NCBI RefSeq assembly: GCF_014649115.1
Contig: NZ_BMSK01000004.1
Location: forward strand, 1 to 64,000
Source of the DNA: Streptomyces eurythermus
GTDB lineage: Bacteria; Actinomycetota; Actinomycetes; Streptomycetales; Streptomycetaceae
Length of the DNA: 64,000 bases
Direction of reading: 5' to 3'
How positions within the stretch are numbered: the first letter of the stretch is position 1; each line of letters starts with the position of its first letter. This document shows, one piece after another, positions 33,908-43,061 of this stretch. The notes beneath the pieces are model-generated. The model was not told the origin of the DNA. It was given only the letters and a program-made list of their open reading frames with translations, and did no database searches. The position numbers and the translations under genes were made by a program.

Positions 33908-35294
33908 CATGTACGCGTGGTCCGCGCTGGGCGGCGATCCCGCCCGGCTCTCCCGGCTCACCACCGTCCCGCGGAAGGGCGTGCTCACGGCGCGCCTTCC
34001 CGTGCGGGAGCTGGCCCGGGCGTGCGTCGGCGCCTGCGGGCTGGCCGCGGCGGAGCTGGCGGCCCACCGGGCCGGGCTCGCCGAGGTCCCGGACGTCCGG
34101 GTCGACGACGGCGCGGTGGCGGCGGCCTTCCACAGCGAGCGGCTGCTGCGGGTGGACGGCCGGGCGCCGGTCTCCTTCGCGCCCCTGTCCCGGTTCTGGC
34201 GGACGGCCGACGGCTGGGTGCGCACCCATGCCAACTACCCGCACCACCGGGCCCGGCTGCTCGGCGCGCTGGGGCTGCCCGGGGACGCCCCGGCGGAGCG
34301 GGTCGCCGGGCTGCTCGCCGGGCGCGGTGCCGCGGAGGTGGAGGAGACCGTGAGCGGCGCGGGCGGCCTCGCCGTGGCCCTGCGCACGCCGGAGCGGTGG
34401 CGGGCCCACGAGCAGGCGGCCGAGGTTACCGCGCGCCCGCTGGTCGAGCGCGAGCGGCTGGACGCGGCGCCCCCGCGGGAGTTCGCGCCGCTCGACCCGG
34501 GCGCCGGCGCCGTGCTGCCCGCCGCCGGGCTGCGCGTCCTGGACCTGACCCGGGTCCTGGCCGGCCCGGTCGCCACCCGCACCCTCGCCCTGCTCGGCGC
34601 GGACGTGCTGCGCGTGGACGCCCCCTGGCTGCCGGAACTGCCGGACCAGCACGCCGACACGGGCTTCGGCAAGCGGTCCGCCACGCTGGACCTCGGCACC
34701 GGCCGGGACGTCCTGGAGGACCTGCTGAGCACGGCGGACGTCGTGGTGACCGGCTACCGGCCGGGCGCCCTGGACCGGTTCGGGCTCTCCCCCGAGGCGC
34801 TGAGCGCGCGCCACCCCGGCCTGGTCGTGGCGCAGGTGTCGGCGTGGGGCGCGTACGGGCCCTGGCGCGGGCGGCGCGGCTTCGACAGCCTGGTGCAGGT
34901 CGCCACCGGCATCGCGGTCACCGAGGGCACGGCCGGGGAACCCGGCGCGCTGCCCGCGCAGGCCCTGGACCACGGCACCGGCTATCTGCTGGCGGCGGCC
35001 GTGCTGCGGGCGCTGACCGAGCAGTCGTACGACGGCGGGAGCCGGCTGGTGCGGCTCGCGCTGGCCCGGACCGCGCACTGGCTGACCTCGGGCATCCGCC
35101 CGGAACCGGCCGGCGGGGAGCCGTACCCGGGTCCGGACGCCTGGCTGGCGGAGACCGGCGGCGCGCCGAGCCGGCTGCGGTACGCCCGCCCGGCCGTGTC
35201 CTTCACGGGCGGCCCCGCCGACTGGGCCCGGCCCCCGGTGCCGTGGGGCTCGTCCCCGGCCCGCTGGGCCGCCACCCCGGCCGCCCGCGGGTGA
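33897..35294 (+). CDS. CoA-transferase family III (CaiB/BaiF) protein
   Basis: A 465-residue protein related to formyl-CoA, carnitine and racemase-type CoA enzymes. The C-terminal half carries the best family features: GLRVLDLTRVLAGPVATRTLALLGADVLRVD, the short ADVVVTGYRPGALDRFGLSPEAL block, and AQVSAWGAYGPWRGRRGFDSLVQVATG. The N-terminal half looks like a second, degenerate copy, common in actinobacterial versions. The catalytic Asp cannot be placed with certainty. Start at ATG 33897 within a perfect palindrome and without a ribosome site. Substrate unknown. Confidence 0.85.
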   Translation: MTALMYAWSALGGDPARLSRLTTVPRKGVLTARLPVRELARACVGACGLAAAELAAHRAGLAEVPDVRVDDGAVAAAFHSERLLRVDGRAPVSFAPLSRFWRTADGWVRTHANYPHHRARLLGALGLPGDAPAERVAGLLAGRGAAEVEETVSGAGGLAVALRTPERWRAHEQAAEVTARPLVERERLDAAPPREFAPLDPGAGAVLPAAGLRVLDLTRVLAGPVATRTLALLGADVLRVDAPWLPELPDQHADTGFGKRSATLDLGTGRDVLEDLLSTADVVVTGYRPGALDRFGLSPEALSARHPGLVVAQVSAWGAYGPWRGRRGFDSLVQVATGIAVTEGTAGEPGALPAQALDHGTGYLLAAAVLRALTEQSYDGGSRLVRLALARTAHWLTSGIRPEPAGGEPYPGPDAWLAETGGAPSRLRYARPAVSFTGGPADWARPPVPWGSSPARWAATPAARG

Positions 35295-35352
35295 CGGACG
35301 CGGTCAATGATCGGCGCGGACACCCGGTCGACTCGGTCAACTGTTGACGCGG

Positions 35353-36402
35353 TCAGCGGTCGTTGGTGACCAGTACCTTCAGGGCCGTGCGCTCGTCCAT
35401 CGCCTTGTAGCCGGCCGGCACACCCTCGATGTCCACGGTCATGTCGAACACCGGGGACGGGTCGATCGTGCCGTCGAGGACGTCGGGCAGCAGGTCGGGG
35501 ATGTAGGCGCGGACCGGGGCGACGCCGCCGCGCAGGGAGATGTTCCGGTCGAACATCACGCCGAGGTCCAGGCCGGTGCCGCTGCCGTGGGGCACGCCCA
35601 CGAAGCCGATGGCGCCGCCGTCGCGGGTGATGCCGACGGCCGTCCGCATGGACTGCTCGGTGCCGACCGCCTCCACGACGGCGTGCGCGCCCTGGCCCCG
35701 GGTCAGCTCGCGGACGGCCTCGACGGCCGCCTCCCCGCGCTCGGCGACGACGTCGGTGGCGCCGAACCGGCGGGCTATGTCGGTACGCACCTGGTGCCGG
35801 CCCAGGGCGATGATCCGCTCGGCGCCGAGCCGCTTGGCGGCCAGGACGGCGCACAGCCCTACCGCGCCGTCCCCGACGACGGCGACCGTGGCGCCGGGCC
35901 GGGCGCCCGCGCCGAGGGCGGCGTGATGGCCGGTGCCGAGCACGTCGGACAGGGTCAGCAGGGCGGACAGCAGGTGGTCGTCCGTGGCCGCCTCCTTGGG
36001 CAGCCGGACGAGGGTGCCGTCGGCGAACGGCACGCGGACGGCCTCGCCCTGGCCGCCGTCGTAGCCGACGGAACCCCAGAAACCGCCGTGCTCGCAGGAG
36101 GTGGTCAGGCCCTCACGGCAGTAGTCGCAGACCCCGTCGGACCACATGAAGGGCGCGACCACCAGGTCACCGCGGCGGACCGTGGCCACCTCGGAGCCGG
36201 TCTCCTCCACGACGCCGAGGAACTCGTGCCCGATCCGCTGACCCGGCTGCCGGGCCGCCTCGCCCCGGTAGGCCCACAGGTCGCTGCCGCAGATGCAGGC
36301 GCGCAGCACCCGTACGACGGCGTCGGTGGGCAGCTGCGCCACGGGGTCGGGGACGTCCTCCACGCGCATCTCGTACGGGGCGTGGATGGTGGTGGCGCGC
36401 AT
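35353..36402 (-). CDS. Zinc-dependent alcohol dehydrogenase family protein
   Basis: A 349-residue medium-chain dehydrogenase. The catalytic zinc ligands are seen as Cys in ACICGSDLWAYRG and His-Glu in IGHEFLGVVEE; the NAD(P) fold is VAVVGDGAVGLCAVLAAKRLGAERII. The structural-zinc loop reads SDGVCDYCREGLTTSCEHGG, with three cysteines instead of four, so that site is altered or uses another ligand. C-terminal MDERTALKVLVTNDR is typical. ATG 36402 follows AAGGAC. It converges on the CoA-transferase gene; substrate unknown. Confidence 0.9.
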   Translation of the reverse strand: MRATTIHAPYEMRVEDVPDPVAQLPTDAVVRVLRACICGSDLWAYRGEAARQPGQRIGHEFLGVVEETGSEVATVRRGDLVVAPFMWSDGVCDYCREGLTTSCEHGGFWGSVGYDGGQGEAVRVPFADGTLVRLPKEAATDDHLLSALLTLSDVLGTGHHAALGAGARPGATVAVVGDGAVGLCAVLAAKRLGAERIIALGRHQVRTDIARRFGATDVVAERGEAAVEAVRELTRGQGAHAVVEAVGTEQSMRTAVGITRDGGAIGFVGVPHGSGTGLDLGVMFDRNISLRGGVAPVRAYIPDLLPDVLDGTIDPSPVFDMTVDIEGVPAGYKAMDERTALKVLVTNDR

Positions 36403-36513
36403 GACGGGGTCCTTCTCGTGCGAGGCGGGCGGGGCCGGTGCGCCCACGGGTGACGGGCGCACTTCACGGTACGCCGCGCCCCCGGCGGCCCGCGCGGCCA
36501 GCCCCCGCCGTAC

Positions 36514-37224
36514 TCACGCCCCGGCGGCCCCCAGCAGGCTGCCCGCCGCGTAGGTCACCGCCATCGCCAGTGCCCCGCCGGCCACGTTGCGCGGGATCGC
36601 GCGCCGGGGGTCGGCCGAGCCGAGGCGGGCGCTGCTCCAGCCGGTAAAGGCCAGGGCGGCCAGGACGCAGCACACGGTGACGGGGAGCCGCGCGCCGGCC
36701 GGGGGCAGCACGATGGCCAGCAGCGGGAGCAGCGCGCCGACGGTGAAGGCCAGGCAGCTCGCCCAGGCCGCGTGCCAGGGGTTGGTCAGCTCGTCGGGAT
36801 CGATGCCCAGCTCCACGCGCGCGTGGGCCCTCAGCGCGTCGCGCGCGGTGAGCTGTTCGGCGGCCTCACGGGCCACCTCCCGGGACAGGCCGCGCGAGGC
36901 CAGCAGGTCGGTCAGCTCCCGCAGTTCGGCCTCCGGCTGGTCGCGCAGCTCCCGTCGCTCCAGGGCCAGCGCGGCCATCTCGGAGTCGCGCTGGGTGGAC
37001 ACGGAGACGTATTCGCCGGCCGCCATGGACATCGAGCCGGCGAGCAGGCCGGCCAGTCCGGCGGTGAGCAGGGCGGAGCGGCTCTCGGTGGCGCCGGCCA
37101 CGCCGACGACCAGGCCGGCGGTGGAGACGATGCCGTCGTTCGCGCCCAGCACGGCGGCCCGCAGCCAGTTCAGCCGGGAGCCGAGGGCGCCGCCGTGGGC
37201 CTCGTCGTGGGTGGGTTCCGTCAC
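36514..37224 (-). CDS. VIT1/CCC1-family membrane protein
   Basis: A 236-residue protein of the vacuolar iron transporter family. Motifs are LNWLRAAVLGANDGIVSTAGLVVGVAGA, LAGLLAGSMSMAAGEYVSVSTQRDSE, a soluble helical region rich in Glu/Arg (about 80-140) that corresponds to the metal-binding domain, and three more membrane segments (ASCLAFTVGALLPLLAIVLP onward). Relatives export iron or manganese. It starts with GTG at 37224; the ribosome site is weak. The next gene on this strand, the dehydrogenase, begins 111 bases downstream. Confidence 0.9.
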   Translation of the reverse strand: MTEPTHDEAHGGALGSRLNWLRAAVLGANDGIVSTAGLVVGVAGATESRSALLTAGLAGLLAGSMSMAAGEYVSVSTQRDSEMAALALERRELRDQPEAELRELTDLLASRGLSREVAREAAEQLTARDALRAHARVELGIDPDELTNPWHAAWASCLAFTVGALLPLLAIVLPPAGARLPVTVCCVLAALAFTGWSSARLGSADPRRAIPRNVAGGALAMAVTYAAGSLLGAAGA

Positions 37225-37575
37225 AGCAGGGAGGATCCCACCGCCCAGCCCCGCCCCGCCGTCACCACACGCGGACCGACGCCCCCCGTGCGAACACCGG
37301 GCCGGTCGCGTCGGGCGGTGGGTCCCCCAGGGGCTCGGCGGCCTCCCTGACGGGCCGTCATCTGCAACACGGTCACAGCGGTCCGGGTTGCGGGTGAACA
37401 GGCGCGCACCGAAGGGAGTCGGCCGTCGTGGCGAGATCCGACACGGGACTTCCGTACGCCTCCTTCGCACGGGCACGCGCGCGTGTGCGGGAGGCGAGCG
37501 GGCGGTCGGGCCGGGGACGCGGGTGCCGGACCTGGGGGACGGTGTTGTCAGTGGCGGCCCGTATCCTCAGTGACC
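37225..37575. other. Divergent intergenic region, no gene seen
   Basis: A 351-base spacer between the VIT1-like and exonuclease genes. It should carry two divergent promoters. I see no strong palindrome, hairpin or coding frame with a ribosome site. Confidence 0.45.
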
Positions 37576-38559
37576 ATGCTCGAAGACCGTGCGACCGCAG
37601 CGCCCTCCGCCACCCCGTGGCCGGCCGCGTATCCGAAGGGATACGCGGTCGTTGACGTGGAGACCACCGGACTGGCCCGGGACGACCGGATCATCTCGGC
37701 GGCCGTGTACCGGCTGGACGCGCGCGGCGAGGTCGAGGATCACTGGTACACGCTGGTCAACCCGGAGCGCGATCCCGGGCCCGTGTGGATACACGGTCTG
37801 ACGAGCGAGACGCTCGCCGGCGCGCCGCTGTTCGCGGAGGTCGCCGAGGAGTTCGCGGCCCGGCTGGACGGCCGGGTGCTGGTGGCGCACAACGCGGTCT
37901 TCGACTGGCAGATGATCGCGCGGGAGTACGCGCGCGTGCGGCGCGAGGCACCGGTGCGGCAACGGCTGTGCACCATCGCGCTGTCGAAGGAGCTGGGGCT
38001 GCCGCTGCCCAACTTCAAGCTGGAGTCGCTGGCGGCGCACTTCGGGGTGGTGCAGCAGCGGGCGCACCACGCGCTGGACGACGCGCGCGTGCTGGCGGAG
38101 GCGTTCCGGCCCAGCCTGCGGGCCGCGGCGGCGGGCGGGGTACGACTGCCGCTGCTGGAGTGCCGGCCGCTGACGGAGTGGTCGGACCGGCCGGTGCCCC
38201 GGCAGGCGACGGGCGGCTACGGCGGCTACCGGGCGGCGAGTTGGCGACCCTCCCGCAAAAGGCCCGCATGCCCCTATCCCAACCCAGGCCGCTATGAAGA
38301 CGGCAAAAGGCTCAAACAGGGCATGCGGGTCGCCTTCTCGGGTGACACGTCGACGGAACGCGAGCTGCTGGAGGACCGCGCCACCGAGGCCGGGCTGCAC
38401 GTGGCCACCAGCATTTCCCGGCTGACCAGCCTGCTGGTGACGAACGACCCCGACTCGGGCACGTCCAAGACGGTCAAGGCCCGGCAGTACGGCACGCCGA
38501 TCGTGGACGAGGCCGCGTTCGGCCAGTTGCTGCGGGACGTGGAGCCCGCCGACGAGTAG
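37576..38559 (+). CDS. DnaQ-like 3'-5' exonuclease with C-terminal BRCT domain
   Basis: A 327-residue protein. The DEDDh exonuclease domain (about 18-190) shows the first acidic motif YAVVDVETTGLARDD, the second VLVAHNAVFDWQMI, and the His/Asp motif HHALDDARVLAEAF. After a linker, a BRCT domain (about 250-322) reads KQGMRVAFSGDTSTERELLE and TSLLVTNDPDSGTSKTVKARQYG. This is the layout of actinobacterial epsilon-like nucleases linked to DNA repair or proofreading, distinct from the replicative subunit. ATG 37576 has no strong ribosome site. Confidence 0.92.
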   Translation: MLEDRATAAPSATPWPAAYPKGYAVVDVETTGLARDDRIISAAVYRLDARGEVEDHWYTLVNPERDPGPVWIHGLTSETLAGAPLFAEVAEEFAARLDGRVLVAHNAVFDWQMIAREYARVRREAPVRQRLCTIALSKELGLPLPNFKLESLAAHFGVVQQRAHHALDDARVLAEAFRPSLRAAAAGGVRLPLLECRPLTEWSDRPVPRQATGGYGGYRAASWRPSRKRPACPYPNPGRYEDGKRLKQGMRVAFSGDTSTERELLEDRATEAGLHVATSISRLTSLLVTNDPDSGTSKTVKARQYGTPIVDEAAFGQLLRDVEPADE

Positions 38560-38684
38560 CCACGGCCGCCCCGTGCGGTTCATCGGCCGACCCGTGTGCC
38601 GTTCATCGTACGAACGGGTGATTGCCTCACGACTCACCCGGCGCCGACTCGCCGGGGGTTCGGCGACGGCCCACCCTGTGGCGC

Positions 38685-38918
38685 ATGGCGACATGCGAAG
38701 TTTGCGGCAATGACTACGGAATGACCTTCGAGGTGCACGCGCAGGGCGCCGTGCATGTCTTCGACTGCTTCTCCTGCGCGATCCACCGCATGGCCCCGAT
38801 CTGCGAGCACTGCCGGGTGCAGATCATCGGCCAGGGCGTGGAGGTGGAGGGCCACTGGTTCTGCGGCGCGCACTGCGCCCGGGCCGAGGGGAGGGCCGGC
38901 ATCGTCGACCGGGTCTGA
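38685..38918 (+). CDS. Small cysteine-rich conserved protein (probable metal binding)
   Basis: A 77-residue protein with cysteines paired as zinc-ribbon knuckles: CEVCGNDYG near the N terminus, DCFSCAIH, CEHCRVQIIGQGVEVEG, and FCGAHCARAEG. The last part looks like a LIM/Prokaryotic-RING-type knuckle. Function unknown; a common actinobacterial hypothetical. ATG 38685 (MATCEVCG) lacks a ribosome site. Upstream, CCGTTC/GAACGG (38599-38604/38612-38617) forms a small inverted repeat that could be an operator. Confidence 0.8.
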   Translation: MATCEVCGNDYGMTFEVHAQGAVHVFDCFSCAIHRMAPICEHCRVQIIGQGVEVEGHWFCGAHCARAEGRAGIVDRV

Positions 38919-38967
38919 CCCGGTACCCGCCTGAACGCACCCCACCGCGCGGAGGTACCGTCGTGGG

Positions 38968-39765
38968 GTGCACCGCTACCGCTTCCTGCTGTCCCGCCAG
39001 TGGGTGATCCTCACGCTCGTCGCGATCGCGCTGATCCCTACGATGATCCGGCTGGGCTTCTGGCAGCAGCACCGTTACGAGCAGCGCACCGCCCGCAACG
39101 ACCTGGTCTCCGCCGCGCTGCACGCCGACCCGGTCCCGGTGGAGCGGCTCACCTCCCCCGGGCACACGGTGACCCGCGCCGAGAAGTACCGCACGGTCAC
39201 CGCGACCGGCACCTTCGACACCGCCAAGGAGGTCGTGGTCCGCCGCCGTACCAACTCGGACGGCGAGGTCGGCTTCCACGTCCTCACGCCCTTCGTCCTC
39301 GAAGACGGCAAGGTGCTGCTCGTCAACCGGGGCTGGATCCCGGCGAACGGCGCGCAGACCGACTTCCCCGAGGTGCCCGCGCCGCCGGCCGGGCGGATCA
39401 CCGTCACCGGACGGCTGATGTCCGACGAGACGACCGCCGCGAGCGGCATCAAGAACGTCAAGGGCCTGCCCGACCGGCAGATCATGCTGATCAACAGCGA
39501 GGAGGAGGCGCGGCGGCTGGGCGCCCGGGTGCTCGGCGGCTACATCCAGCAGACCGCGCCGCAGGCGAAGGACGGCTCCCCGGAACAGATCTCCGACCCG
39601 GGCAGCGAGGACGCCCCGCTGAACTACGCGTACATGATCCAGTGGTGGCTGTTCGCGGCGGCCGTCCCGGTCGGCTGGTGGTTCCTGGTCCGGCGCGAGC
39701 TGCGGGACCGGGAGGAGGCGGCGGCGGACCAGCGAACCGAGGAGGCGGAACCGGCGTCGGTCTGA
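38968..39765 (+). CDS. SURF1 family protein (cytochrome oxidase biogenesis)
   Basis: A 265-residue SURF1 protein, which assists assembly of cytochrome c oxidase. Two membrane helices flank an extracytoplasmic domain: N-terminal QWVILTLVAIALIPTMIRLGFWQ followed by HRYEQR, and C-terminal YAYMIQWWLFAAAVPVGWWFLVRRELRDR. Between them are YRTVTATGTFDTAKEVVVRRR and LLVNRGWIPANG, the family's conserved blocks. GTG 38968 follows GGAGG at 38951-38955 with somewhat long spacing. No cox genes are adjacent. Confidence 0.93.
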   Translation: MHRYRFLLSRQWVILTLVAIALIPTMIRLGFWQQHRYEQRTARNDLVSAALHADPVPVERLTSPGHTVTRAEKYRTVTATGTFDTAKEVVVRRRTNSDGEVGFHVLTPFVLEDGKVLLVNRGWIPANGAQTDFPEVPAPPAGRITVTGRLMSDETTAASGIKNVKGLPDRQIMLINSEEEARRLGARVLGGYIQQTAPQAKDGSPEQISDPGSEDAPLNYAYMIQWWLFAAAVPVGWWFLVRRELRDREEAAADQRTEEAEPASV

Positions 39766-40295
39766 GCCCGGCGCCCGGCCCCCACTCAACCTGCCTTTCA
39801 CTCGCCCCCGCGGACACCGGCCTCCGGCCCGGCGACCGGCGAGTACCCTCCGCGCCGCCCCGGCCCGGCCCACGCACCCACCTCCGCCCCGCCCTGGTCC
39901 ACGGCCGACCTCCCGCTTCGGCCCGCGCCGACGGACGGCTGCCTTCCGCCCCCGCCGCCCGCCGACCGCCCTCCGCGCCCCCGGCCCGGCCCGAGCACAG
40001 CCCCGCATTCGGCTCGCCCCGGTGACGGCCGGCCCACCCCGGTCGCCCGGCGGCCGCCCTCCGCGCCGTCCGCGCGCGGCCACTCCCCGCGCCCGCCCCG
40101 TCGCGCCCGTGCGCCCGCCATCGCTTCGCCCCGGCCGAAGGCCCGCCTCCGCCCGCGCACCGCATACGCAGCGGCACGCCCCTTCCGCATCCGCGATCGT
40201 CAGCCGTCCTTTTCCGCCCGCGCACCCCCCTGGCCGGCTCACTCCCCCGGCGGACCACCTGGTTGGCCCCCTGGTCGGACGGGAAACCGCATCCC
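39766..40295. other. C-rich intergenic region, no gene supported
   Basis: A 530-base spacer with strong strand asymmetry: the plus strand is C-rich with few G runs and many CCGCCC/CCTCCGCGCC motifs. Open frames on both strands give only Pro/Arg/Ala-rich low-complexity peptides without ribosome sites. It must hold the promoter of the GH15 gene, but I see no clear boxes. Confidence 0.55.
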
Positions 40296-42080
40296 GTGAA
40301 CGCGCGCATCGAGGACTACGCCCTCATCGGGGACGAGCAGACCGCGGCCCTGGTCGGCAAGGACGGCTCGATCGACTGGCTGTGCCTGCCGCGCTTCGAC
40401 TCCGGCGCCTGCTTCGCCCGGCTGCTGGGCGACGAGGACCACGGCCACTGGCGGATCGCGCCCGAGGGGGCGGACGTCTGCGCCCGCCGCGCCTACCGGC
40501 CCGACACCCTCGTCCTGGACACCGAGTGGGAGACGGCGGACGGAGCGGTACGCGTCACCGATCTGATGCCGCAGCGCGAGCGCGCCCCCGACGTCGTACG
40601 GATCGTGGAGGGCCTCAGCGGCCGGGTCACCGTCCGCAGCACGCTGCGCCTGCGCTTCGACTACGGCTCGATCATGCCGTGGGTGCGCCGCTCGGACGGC
40701 CACCGGGTGGCCGTCGCCGGGCCGGACTCCGCCTGGCTGCGCGCCGAGCCGGCCGTACGCACCTGGGGCGAGGAGTACGGCACCCACTCCGAGTTCACCG
40801 TCACCGCGGGCGAGCGCGTCGCGTTCGTGCTGACCTGGCACCCCTCGCACGAGAAACGCCCGCCGCTCATCGACCCGTACGAGGCGCTGGAGACCAGCGT
40901 CGCCGACTGGCGGTGCTGGGCCGGGCGGTGCCGTTACGACGGGCCGTACCGGGACGCGGTGGTGCGCTCCCTCATCACCCTCAAGGCCCTCACCTACGCC
41001 CCGACCGGCGGGATCGTCGCCGCGGCGACCACCTCGCTGCCCGAGAAGCCGGGCGGCGTGCGCAACTGGGACTACCGTTACTGCTGGCTGCGCGACTCCA
41101 CCCTCACCCTCGGCGCGCTGCTCGCCGCCGGCTACCAGGAGGAGGCCGAGGCATGGCGGGACTGGCTGCTGCGCGCGGTGGCCGGCAACCCGGCCGATCT
41201 GCAGATCATGTACGGCGTGGCGGGTGAGCGGCGGCTGCGGGAGACGGAACTTCCGTGGCTGCCCGGCTTCGCCGGCTCCGCCCCCGTGCGTGTCGGCAAC
41301 GGCGCCGTCGACCAGCTCCAGCTGGACGTGTACGGCGAGGTGATGGACTCCCTGTCGCTGGCCCGCGCCTCGGGCCTGCCCACCAAGCCGCACATGTGGG
41401 CCATGCAGCGCTCCCTGATGGGGTTCCTGGAGTCGGCGTGGCGGCGGCCGGACGAGGGTCTGTGGGAGGTGCGCGGCGGCCGGCGGCAGTTCGTGCACTC
41501 CAAGGTGATGGTGTGGGTGGCCGCCGACCGGGCCGTCAAGACGCTGGAGCGGCACCACGAGCTGAGCGGCGACCTGGCGCGCTGGCGCCGGCTGCGCGAC
41601 GAGGTCCACCGGGAGGTGTGCGAGAAGGGATACGACAAGGAGCGCAACACCTTCACCCAGTACTACGGCTCCCGGGAACTGGACGCCTCGCTGCTGCTCA
41701 TCCCGCGCGTGGGCTTCCTGCCGCCGGACGACCCCCGGGTGGTCGGCACGGTCGACGCCATCCGCGACGACCTCGGGCACGGCGGCTTCCTGCGCCGCTA
41801 CGACACCGATGACTCGGTGATCGACGGGCTGCCGGGCGGCGAGGGTGCCTTTCTCGCCTGCTCCTTCTGGCTGGCCGACGCGCTGCACATGACGGGCCGC
41901 ACCCGGCAGGCCCGCGAACTGTTCGACCGGCTGGTGGACCTGTGCAACGACGTGGGCCTGCTGGCCGAGGAGTACGACCCCCTCGACGGCCGCCAGCTGG
42001 GCAACTTCCCGCAGGCGTTCAGCCACATCGGCCTGGTGAACACGGCGCTCACGCTCTTCGGGGAGGACGGGGCAGGATAG
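40296..42080 (+). CDS. Glycoside hydrolase family 15 protein (glucoamylase/trehalase-like)
   Basis: A 594-residue cytosolic enzyme. The N-terminal domain begins RIEDYALIGDEQTAALVGKDGSIDWLCLPRFDSGACFA, the GH15-like beta domain. The catalytic (alpha/alpha)6 barrel starts near residue 240 with GGVRNWDYRYCWLRDSTLTLGALL and includes VYGEVMDSLSLARASG and DLLAEEYDPLDGRQLGNFPQAFSH, with Glu in the LAEEYDP segment as the likely base. Actinobacterial members include trehalases as well as glucoamylases, so substrate is open. No signal peptide. The SDR gene follows five bases after the stop. Confidence 0.92.
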   Translation: MNARIEDYALIGDEQTAALVGKDGSIDWLCLPRFDSGACFARLLGDEDHGHWRIAPEGADVCARRAYRPDTLVLDTEWETADGAVRVTDLMPQRERAPDVVRIVEGLSGRVTVRSTLRLRFDYGSIMPWVRRSDGHRVAVAGPDSAWLRAEPAVRTWGEEYGTHSEFTVTAGERVAFVLTWHPSHEKRPPLIDPYEALETSVADWRCWAGRCRYDGPYRDAVVRSLITLKALTYAPTGGIVAAATTSLPEKPGGVRNWDYRYCWLRDSTLTLGALLAAGYQEEAEAWRDWLLRAVAGNPADLQIMYGVAGERRLRETELPWLPGFAGSAPVRVGNGAVDQLQLDVYGEVMDSLSLARASGLPTKPHMWAMQRSLMGFLESAWRRPDEGLWEVRGGRRQFVHSKVMVWVAADRAVKTLERHHELSGDLARWRRLRDEVHREVCEKGYDKERNTFTQYYGSRELDASLLLIPRVGFLPPDDPRVVGTVDAIRDDLGHGGFLRRYDTDDSVIDGLPGGEGAFLACSFWLADALHMTGRTRQARELFDRLVDLCNDVGLLAEEYDPLDGRQLGNFPQAFSHIGLVNTALTLFGEDGAG

Positions 42081-42085
42081 GGGCC

Positions 42086-42841
42086 ATGGATCTTGGACTG
42101 AAGGACCGGGTGTACGTCGTCACCGGAGCCACCCGGGGACTGGGCAACGCCACCGCGCGGGAACTCGTCGCGGACGGGGCGAAGGTGGTCGTCAGCGGCC
42201 GGGACGAGCGGCGGGTCGCCGAGGCCGCCGCCGCCCTGGGCCCGAACGCGGTGGGTGTGGCCGTGGACAACGCCGACCCGGGCGCCCCCGAGCGGCTGAT
42301 CGCGGCGGCCCGGGAGAACTTCGGCGGCTTCCACGGGGTGCTGGTGAGCGTGGGCGGGCCGGCGCCCGGGTTCCTCGCCGACAACACCGACGAGCAGTGG
42401 CGGGACGCGTTCGAGTCGGTCTTCCTCGGCGCGGTACGGCTGGCCCGCACGGCGGCGGCCGAGCTGCCGGAGGGCGGGGTCATCGGGTTCGTGCTGTCCG
42501 GGTCGGTGCACGAGCCGATCCCGGGGCTGACGGTGTCCAACGGGCTGCGGCCGGGACTCGCCGGGTTCGCCAAGTCGATCGCCGACGAGCTGGGGCCGCA
42601 CGGCATCCGGGTGGTGGGGCTGCTGCCGGGCCGGATCGACACCGACCGCGTGCGCGAGCTGGACGCGCGGTCCGCCGACCCCGAGGCCACCCGGACGGCG
42701 AACGCCTCACGGATTCCGCTGCGCCGCTACGGCCGGCCCGACGAGTTCGGCCGCACCGCCGCGTTCCTGCTGTCCCCGGCCGCGTCGTACCTGACCGGCA
42801 TCATGGTCCCGGTCGACGGCGGCATGCGGCACGGATTCTGA
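42086..42841 (+). CDS. SDR-family oxidoreductase lacking the YxxxK catalytic pair
   Basis: A 251-residue short-chain dehydrogenase. The nucleotide fold is intact (VYVVTGATRGLGNATARELV, VSVGGPAPGFLADNTDEQW) and the end is normal (FLLSPAASYLTGIMVPVDGGMRHGF). Where YxxxK is expected the sequence reads TVSNGLRPGLAGFAKS, so Tyr and Lys are replaced by Ser and Arg. I recall a widespread subgroup with this SN..R pattern, so it is probably a functional variant rather than a damaged gene. It starts five bases after the GH15 gene and is likely co-transcribed. Confidence 0.9.
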   Translation: MDLGLKDRVYVVTGATRGLGNATARELVADGAKVVVSGRDERRVAEAAAALGPNAVGVAVDNADPGAPERLIAAARENFGGFHGVLVSVGGPAPGFLADNTDEQWRDAFESVFLGAVRLARTAAAELPEGGVIGFVLSGSVHEPIPGLTVSNGLRPGLAGFAKSIADELGPHGIRVVGLLPGRIDTDRVRELDARSADPEATRTANASRIPLRRYGRPDEFGRTAAFLLSPAASYLTGIMVPVDGGMRHGF

Positions 42842-42920
42842 CGGCGGCGGCCGTCTCGGCGGCGGAGCCGGTACGCGCCGGCGTGCCGTGACGTCCCGCC
42901 GGGAGACGGCCGCGGACGCG

Positions 42921-42954
42921 GATCCGCCGGGCCGTGGACATGGCCCGGCGGATC
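42921..42954. terminator. Hairpin terminator between converging genes
   Basis: Perfect 13-bp inverted repeat GATCCGCCGGGCC (42921-42933) / GGCCCGGCGGATC (42942-42954) with an 8-base loop, in the gap between the converging SDR and enoyl-CoA hydratase genes. Confidence 0.75.
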
Positions 42955-43061
42955 GAGGGGGTCACCCATACGCTCCGCGGGCGCGGGAACGCCGTACGGA
43001 ACGCTGTCCGGGAGGCGCGTCGAGGCGTACGCCCGGATTCCGCCGGCCCGCGCGCGGGGGT

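Noticed and set aside
39491..40309. Minus-strand 272-codon frame before the GH15 gene
   Set aside because: Overlaps the SURF1 gene antisense and is Arg/Gly-rich low complexity.
42086..42841. SDR gene as a pseudogene because YxxxK is missing
   Set aside because: The frame is intact, all other motifs are conserved, and the SN..R variant is, to my recollection, a recurring subgroup.
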